49,411 bases of DNA from an uncultured Clostridia bacterium. GTDB lineage: Bacteria; Bacillota; Clostridia; TANB77; CAG-508. Position 1 is the first letter of the stretch. Each line of letters opens with the position of its first letter. The DNA lies in assembly GCA_947589015.1 (NCBI GenBank), contig CANPZF010000012.1, forward strand, positions 1 through 49,411. The letters are read 5' to 3'. A model generated the notes under the pieces. The model had not been told where the DNA came from and did no database searches. It worked only from the letters and a program-made list of their open reading frames with translations. Positions 45,109-49,411 of this stretch are shown piece after piece. The position numbers and the translations under genes were made by a program.

Positions 45109-45537
45109 TTATTCTGTAACTACTACACCCATTGATCTAGCAGTACCTTCTACCATACTCATTGCCGTTTCTAATGTTGCAGCATTTAAATCTGGCATTT
45201 TTTGTTCAGCAATTTCCTTTACTTGTGCTTTTGTTATTTTTGCAACTTTTTCTTTATTAGGTTTGCCTGAACCTTTTTGAATTTTTATAGCTTTTTTAAT
45301 TAATACAGCAACTGGTGGTACTTTTGTAATAAATTCAAAAGATTTGTCTTTATAAACTGTTATTACTACTGGTATAATCATTCCAGGTTGATTTGCTGTT
45401 CTATCATTAAATTCTTTTACAAATTGCATAATGTTAACACCACTTGAGCCTAATGCTGGACCTACTGGTGGAGCTGGTGTTGCTTTTCCTGCTTCTATTT
45501 GTAATTTAATAATGTTTGTAACTTCTTTTTCTGCCAT
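45109..45537 (-). CDS. rplK: 50S ribosomal protein L11
   Basis: The 142-aa protein has [16 protein letters not shown] and the C-terminal rRNA-binding domain. Located between nusG and rplA as usual. Confidence 0.97.
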   Translation of the reverse strand: MAEKEVTNIIKLQIEAGKATPAPPVGPALGSSGVNIMQFVKEFNDRTANQPGMIIPVVITVYKDKSFEFITKVPPVAVLIKKAIKIQKGSGKPNKEKVAKITKAQVKEIAEQKMPDLNAATLETAMSMVEGTARSMGVVVTE

Positions 45538-45553
45538 TTTTATGGCACCTCCT

Positions 45554-46090
45554 TTAATTTACTTTTTGTACTTGTGAAAATTCTAATTCTACTGGCGTTT
45601 CTCTTCCAAACATAGAAACTAAAACTTTTACTTTATGTTTTTCTGTATTTATCTCTTGAACCGTACCTATAAATCCTTCAAATGGACCATTCATTACTTG
45701 TACTTGTTCATTTACTTCATAATCTACATTTACTGGAATATCTTCAAATCCCATATTTCTTATTTCTTCTTCTGTTAAAGGAATAGGGTCTGTCCCAGAT
45801 CCTACAAATCCAGTAACTCCTCTTGTATTTCTTACAATATACCAAGATTCCTCAGTTACTATCATTTTTATTAACACATATCCTGGAAAGACTTTCTTTA
45901 AATTAGTTTTTCTTTTTCCCTCTTTTATCTCTATTTGTTCTTCCATTGGTACTATTATGTCAAAGAAAAAATCTTCTAATTCTCTATTTTTTATTGTCTT
46001 TTCAAGATCTGTTTTTACTTTATTTTCATAGCCAGAATATGTGTGTACTACATACCATCTAGCTACCATATCATAATCTTTTTGAGACAT
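45554..46090 (-). CDS. nusG: Transcription termination/antitermination factor NusG
   Basis: The 178-aa NusG has an NGN domain ([14 protein letters not shown]) and KOW domain ([13 protein letters not shown]). It pairs transcription with elongation control. ATG 46090 has AGAGGAGG 10 nt upstream. Confidence 0.97.
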   Translation of the reverse strand: MSQKDYDMVARWYVVHTYSGYENKVKTDLEKTIKNRELEDFFFDIIVPMEEQIEIKEGKRKTNLKKVFPGYVLIKMIVTEESWYIVRNTRGVTGFVGSGTDPIPLTEEEIRNMGFEDIPVNVDYEVNEQVQVMNGPFEGFIGTVQEINTEKHKVKVLVSMFGRETPVELEFSQVQKVN

Positions 46091-46111
46091 TATTATTAAG
46101 CCTCCTCTTTA

Positions 46112-46534
46112 TTATTGGGCACTGCTTTCTGTATTTTCTGTGCTCTCTGTGTTATTTTCAGTTTCTGAAGTATTTGTTTCTTCTTGCCCTTGTGAATCCT
46201 CTTGTTGTCCTTCCACTGTTGCATCTACATTTTCTTCACTATTCGTTGTATCCCCACTATTTTCAGTATTATCTTCTACTGTTTCTTCGTCCACTGAATT
46301 TGAAGTTGTAATTAATTCTTTTATCTTGTCTATTCCATGTTTATTAACAGTTTCAAATACTAAATCTAGCCCAAAAACTATAATTGCTGTAATTAATACT
46401 ATTGTTATTACTGCTGTTGTATTATTTACTAATTGTTTTGGGGTTGGCCAAACTACTTTTTTTAATTCAGCTTTGAATCCTTTAATAAAACTTTTTTTAT
46501 TATCTTTTACTGTTTTTTCTTCTTTTTTAGCCAT
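46112..46534 (-). CDS. secE: Preprotein translocase subunit SecE with long acidic tail
   Basis: Residues 14-75 are a normal SecE (F-K-A-E-L-K-K-V-V-W-P-T-P-K-Q, one membrane helix at about 40-60). Residues 76-140 form an extra Glu/Asn/Thr/Ser-rich tail outside the usual 60-75-aa length. With SecE topology this tail would lie outside the cytoplasm. Located between rpmG and nusG as expected. Confidence 0.93.
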   Translation of the reverse strand: MAKKEEKTVKDNKKSFIKGFKAELKKVVWPTPKQLVNNTTAVITIVLITAIIVFGLDLVFETVNKHGIDKIKELITTSNSVDEETVEDNTENSGDTTNSEENVDATVEGQQEDSQGQEETNTSETENNTESTENTESSAQ

Positions 46535-46561
46535 TTTATTTCCTCCTAAAAAAGCCTTATA

Positions 46562-46726
46562 CTATTTAGTTTCTTTATGTGTTGTACGTTTCTTGCAAAA
46601 CTTGCAATATTTAACTATCTCTAATCTATCTGTATTATTTCTTTTGTTTTTAGAAGTCATATAATTTCTTCTTTTACATTCTGTACACTCTAATGTTATT
46701 TTTTCTCTTGGTCCTTTTGCTGCCAT
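46562..46726 (-). CDS. rpmG: 50S ribosomal protein L33
   Basis: The 54-aa protein has two Cys pairs (C-T-E-C and C-K-F-C), the zinc-binding type. [11 protein letters not shown] is the L33 signature. GGAGGTG is 8-9 nt before ATG 46726. It begins the secE-nusG operon. Confidence 0.95.
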   Translation of the reverse strand: MAAKGPREKITLECTECKRRNYMTSKNKRNNTDRLEIVKYCKFCKKRTTHKETK

Positions 46727-46802
46727 TTAAATACACCTCCGAATTTTAACCTTACTTTTTGAAACGATGTGAGCATATGTACGTAATTACATACGCTAGA
46801 AC

Positions 46803-46831
46803 ATTTTACCATTTTTTTTAATTTATGTCAA
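46803..46831 (-). promoter_or_regulatory. Promoter of the rpmG-secE-nusG operon
   Basis: Minus strand TTGACA (46826-46831), 17-bp spacer, TAAAAT (46803-46808), 77 bp before rpmG. Confidence 0.82.
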
Positions 46832-46860
46832 TAAAATTCTCTTAAAAATTTGAAAAAAGG

Positions 46861-47409
46861 TTACTGAATAATAGTTAAATTTAAGTTTCGGTATTTTTTA
46901 ACTTTGGCACTTCTCACTTTTTATTCTACAATAGGGCACTAAGTAGTAAATATATTAGTTGATAAATCAATGCTTGATTGGAATGAAAAATAGAAATTCT
47001 TATATACAAAATTGAGGAATGTTCACGGAAAAATGGTTATTAATATATTCTTTTTCTTTACACGACTCGGCTTGATACATGACTTAGAAATTCTTGATAA
47101 AATCAATCAGCGCCCTCGTGAGGCGAGATTCCCTAATTGATTTTATTTAGAATTTCTACAGTCATTCCACGGCACATTCGTCGTTTCATTCAAAAGAATA
47201 TATTAATAATCATTTTGGCCTGAGTGAAAGAGGCTCAATTTTGTATATTAGAATTTCTTTTTGAATGTAATGAACAAATTGATTTACAACTAATATATTT
47301 ACTACTTAGTGCCCTATTGTAGAATAAAAAATGAGAAATGCCAAAATTAAAAAAATACCGAAATTTAAATAGTTAAACCATATTAATGATTTGACTATTA
47401 GTTAATAAC
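46861..47409. repeat. Large nested palindrome R3, copy b (549 bp)
   Basis: The core (about 46963-47285) is an inverted, about 94 percent identical copy of the core of 22570-23039. Outer arms differ: ATTTAAGTTTCGGTATTTTT... with AAAATACCGAAATTTAAAT, and CTACAATAGGGCACTAAGTA with TACTTAGTGCCCTATTGTAG. The extreme ends carry TGAATAATAGT and TTTGACTATTA, as in R2. No coding sequence is evident. It fills the 707-bp gap between the ribosomal operon promoter and the flavin reductase gene. Confidence 0.85.
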
Positions 47410-47433
47410 TAGAAAGATATTATAACGAAAACT

Positions 47434-48018
47434 TTATTTATTTTTATTTTTATTTTTTTTATTTTTTCTAACTGAAAATCCAAATTTTCCTAATTTTCTT
47501 CCTAATGAATAATAATGACCATTAGAATATGCTATTAAATCACATTTTGAGATATCAAATGCACCATTTTCATCTATATATTTTTCATCTGCATTTATTG
47601 CTAGTACTTCTGCAATAAATACATCATGTGAACCCAATGATTTTATCTCCTTCACTTTACATTCTATAGATACTGGACTTTCTTTTATCATTGGACATTT
47701 TACAAATTTAGCTTTTTCTTTATGTAAATTCATTTCTTTGAATTTATTTACTTTTGCTCCAGTTCTTACACCGCACCAATCTGTTGCTCTCACCAAATTT
47801 TTATTTGTTAAATTAATTACATATTCACCCTTTTTTTTTATCATATTATATGAATACCTAGTTGGTCTAATTGAAATATATACAGTAGCAGGATTAGTAT
47901 TTAAAATACCAGTCCATGCTACTGTAATAATATTAGAATTTTCCATATCTCCACAGCTTACCAAAACTGCTGGAAGTGGATATATAAATGTTCCTGATTT
48001 CCATGTTACTTTTGACAT
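47434..48018 (-). CDS. Flavin reductase family protein (flavoredoxin-like)
   Basis: The 194-aa FMN-binding split-barrel protein has P-L-P-A-V-L-V-S-C-G, V-A-W-T-G-I-L-N-T-N-P-A-T-V-Y-I-S-I-R-P-T-R-Y-S and F-V-I-N-L-T-like Y-V-I-N-L-T. It may reduce flavin or carry electrons; the partner is not visible. A Lys/Asn-rich tail ends the protein. The start overlaps the stop of the upstream gene region (2 bp apart). Confidence 0.9.
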   Translation of the reverse strand: MSKVTWKSGTFIYPLPAVLVSCGDMENSNIITVAWTGILNTNPATVYISIRPTRYSYNMIKKKGEYVINLTNKNLVRATDWCGVRTGAKVNKFKEMNLHKEKAKFVKCPMIKESPVSIECKVKEIKSLGSHDVFIAEVLAINADEKYIDENGAFDISKCDLIAYSNGHYYSLGRKLGKFGFSVRKNKKNKNKNK

Positions 48019-48019
48019 A

Positions 48020-49090
48020 TTACCTATCTTCTCCTAATTTTAAAAAGTTATTTCTATTAATAGCTTTTTCTTTAAATAATCTATCTTGATTTTCTATTTT
48101 TTTCATAGCATCTATATCACTTTCTCTAATTTCTTGTTGCCAAATTCGTTTTCCATCTCTCACTATACTTCTAAAATTTCCTATGTATAATGGTACATTC
48201 GATTTTTTATTAAATGTTTTCAAACCATTTTCATATGATTCTAATTCTGCATTTTCAATTGCTTCCAAAATAACTTCTCTATATGCTTTGTCACACTGAA
48301 ATCTATACATATCTATCTCGCCATATACTTCTATTGAATGTTCTCCACCACCTTGTTGTAATACAATTTTATATTTACTTATAATACTAGTCATAAATTT
48401 TCTATCTTTAACTCTTTCATATCTCATGAGTTGTTTCTTATCTTGTCTTCTAATCTTTCTTCTGGAAGGACGTGGTAATACATCAAATGTATATGTATCT
48501 ATATGTTGTACTAGGTTTTTATATTCTTCACTTATATCTTGCTCTCCTTCACTTTCCTCACGTATTTTTTCTTGATGTTCTCTTCTTATTTCTTCTAATA
48601 TTGCATTTATTTCTTCTCTTAGTTTTTGTGGATTAACTGTATATATTTTTTTATCTAAATTTTGTATATGTTTTCTCTTTATTTTATCAATAGTATATTT
48701 TGTTAATCGAGCTCCATCTCCCTTATCTGTAGTTTTTCTTTCTACTTCTTGCTTAGGCACATCTAAAGCTCCTATTTCATTTCTTAAAGCTATATGAAAT
48801 GGATTTATCCAAAATTTGAACATAGCATCATATTGTTTTTTCTGCCTAATAGTATCTTGATAATTTCTATTGTCATTCTTTTGTAATTCTAAAAATTTAA
48901 TATAAGTATAATAATACAAATTATACTTATTTAAAATTTCATCTATTGTTAAATGATTTACGTCTATCACGTCTAATTGATGATTTGTAATCCTATTTAA
49001 TGCATTAAAAAACTCTCTACTTTTTCCATCCATATTCATAAATGTTAGATTTAATACTAACATATCCTCCTTTATTTCTAATTTATACAT
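48020..49090 (-). CDS. Hypothetical protein, unrecognised
   Basis: The 356-aa protein is soluble, highly charged, and rich in Glu/Lys/Arg with helical stretches (E-E-I-R-R-E-H-Q-E-K-I-R-E-E). A basic patch R-R-K-I-R-R-Q-D-K-K is near 212-221. The C-terminal half has more ordered sequence (V-L-Q-Q-G-G-G-E-H-S-I-E-V-Y-G-E-I-D-M-Y-R-F). I do not recognise a family. ATG 49090 is given; an alternative ATG nine codons later overlaps too closely with an AAAGGAGG site. It sits upstream of the flavin reductase and may be co-transcribed. Confidence 0.7.
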   Translation of the reverse strand: MYKLEIKEDMLVLNLTFMNMDGKSREFFNALNRITNHQLDVIDVNHLTIDEILNKYNLYYYTYIKFLELQKNDNRNYQDTIRQKKQYDAMFKFWINPFHIALRNEIGALDVPKQEVERKTTDKGDGARLTKYTIDKIKRKHIQNLDKKIYTVNPQKLREEINAILEEIRREHQEKIREESEGEQDISEEYKNLVQHIDTYTFDVLPRPSRRKIRRQDKKQLMRYERVKDRKFMTSIISKYKIVLQQGGGEHSIEVYGEIDMYRFQCDKAYREVILEAIENAELESYENGLKTFNKKSNVPLYIGNFRSIVRDGKRIWQQEIRESDIDAMKKIENQDRLFKEKAINRNNFLKLGEDR

Positions 49091-49186
49091 TTATATTTTA
49101 CCACAAATTACTTTAAATTGCAAAAAACCACAAATTAAATATATTTATATATCTAATTTCTGGCTTTTTACTAAAAAATAAAAAAA

Positions 49187-49302
49187 TCTAGCAACAACCT
49201 ATCTTCCCAGCAAGGTAACTCGCAAGTATTTTCGGCACATTTAGGCTTGACTTCTGTGTTCGGAATGGGAACAGGTATTACCCTAAATGTTATCGTCACT
49301 AG
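49187..49302 (-). rRNA. rrf: 5S ribosomal RNA
   Basis: About 116 nt with terminal complementary TCTAG/CTAGA, the conserved CCCATTCCGAAC segment (loop B/C region) and GCGAGTTACC-like 3' half. A T-rich stretch follows. The 23S gene is presumably just beyond the window end on the same strand; 49303-49411 is spacer. Confidence 0.95.
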
Positions 49303-49411
49303 AAAATTATAGTGTTTATGAGCTACAGTTCTACTTCTGTATACTTCGCTTTCGCTCTGTAACACTCAAAAATACATAGATGAAATTTTTTCTTAGTTTT
49401 AGTTTTATTTA

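Noticed and set aside
49171..49365. 64-aa open frame on the minus strand near the window end
   Set aside because: It is the translation of 5S rRNA sequence.

Overview
The window is AT-rich DNA from a spore-forming, monoderm, low-GC Clostridia-type bacterium. The evidence is a GerA/GerB/GerC germinant-receptor operon, LPXTG surface anchoring with two sortases, Firmicutes-type ribosomal and tRNA-modification gene orders, single-stem rho-independent terminators and TTGACA-N17-TATAAT promoters. No species can be named from the sequence alone.

Layout. 1-0.5 kb: tmRNA (ssrA) with its promoter. 0.58-8.37 kb: an M14 peptidoglycan peptidase gene cut in two by a 6.86-kb integrated element. The element carries an alcohol dehydrogenase, an SDR oxidoreductase, a nuclease plus partner, a large serine recombinase and two foreign-looking small genes. 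It is bounded by a 15-bp direct repeat, and excision would restore the peptidase reading frame. 8.4-12 kb: M20 amidohydrolase, a D,D-dipeptidase/GNAT fusion and Maf. 12.3-17.5 kb: a surface module transcribed leftward (sortase, LPQTG-anchored cohesin-like protein, 1072-aa dockerin protein), with a divergent XRE regulator and two AACCT-N5-AGGTT operators, one inside the module promoter. 17.5-27.5 kb: leftward housekeeping genes (tRNA wobble modification pair, typA, plsC, cmk, an HD phosphohydrolase, a P-loop/Asp23 fusion, a transglutaminase). 27.9-32.2 kb: rightward germinant-receptor operon. 32.2-37.6 kb: leftward RNase R, SecG, divergent SecF/SecD, HD protein. 37.8-40.6 kb: two identical tRNA-Gly(UCC) genes and a Lon-like protease. 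40.6-43 kb: small membrane proteins and a second sortase. 43.2-46.8 kb: rpmG-secE-nusG-rplK-rplA-rplJ-rplL. 47.4-49.4 kb: flavin reductase, an unknown protein and 5S rRNA.

Main discovery. Three conserved genes (serine recombinase, HD phosphohydrolase, Lon-like protease) are each interrupted by an apparent single extra base. All three breaks have the same form: an in-frame CGG followed by A. Skipping the C restores the conserved frame and reads GGA (Gly). A fourth in-frame CGGA sits at the end of the HD phosphohydrolase upstream of cmk, and shifting there removes an odd 71-bp overlap with cmk. By eye I found no other in-frame CGG codon in the host-like genes of the window (roughly 13,900 codons), although out-of-frame CGG triplets are common. 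This suggests that CGG is unread or very slow in this organism and serves as a +1 frameshift site.

The window also holds five large intergenic palindromes (about 160-550 bp) in at least two families. One core is present in two copies with different outer arms, which looks like nested MITE-type repeats.
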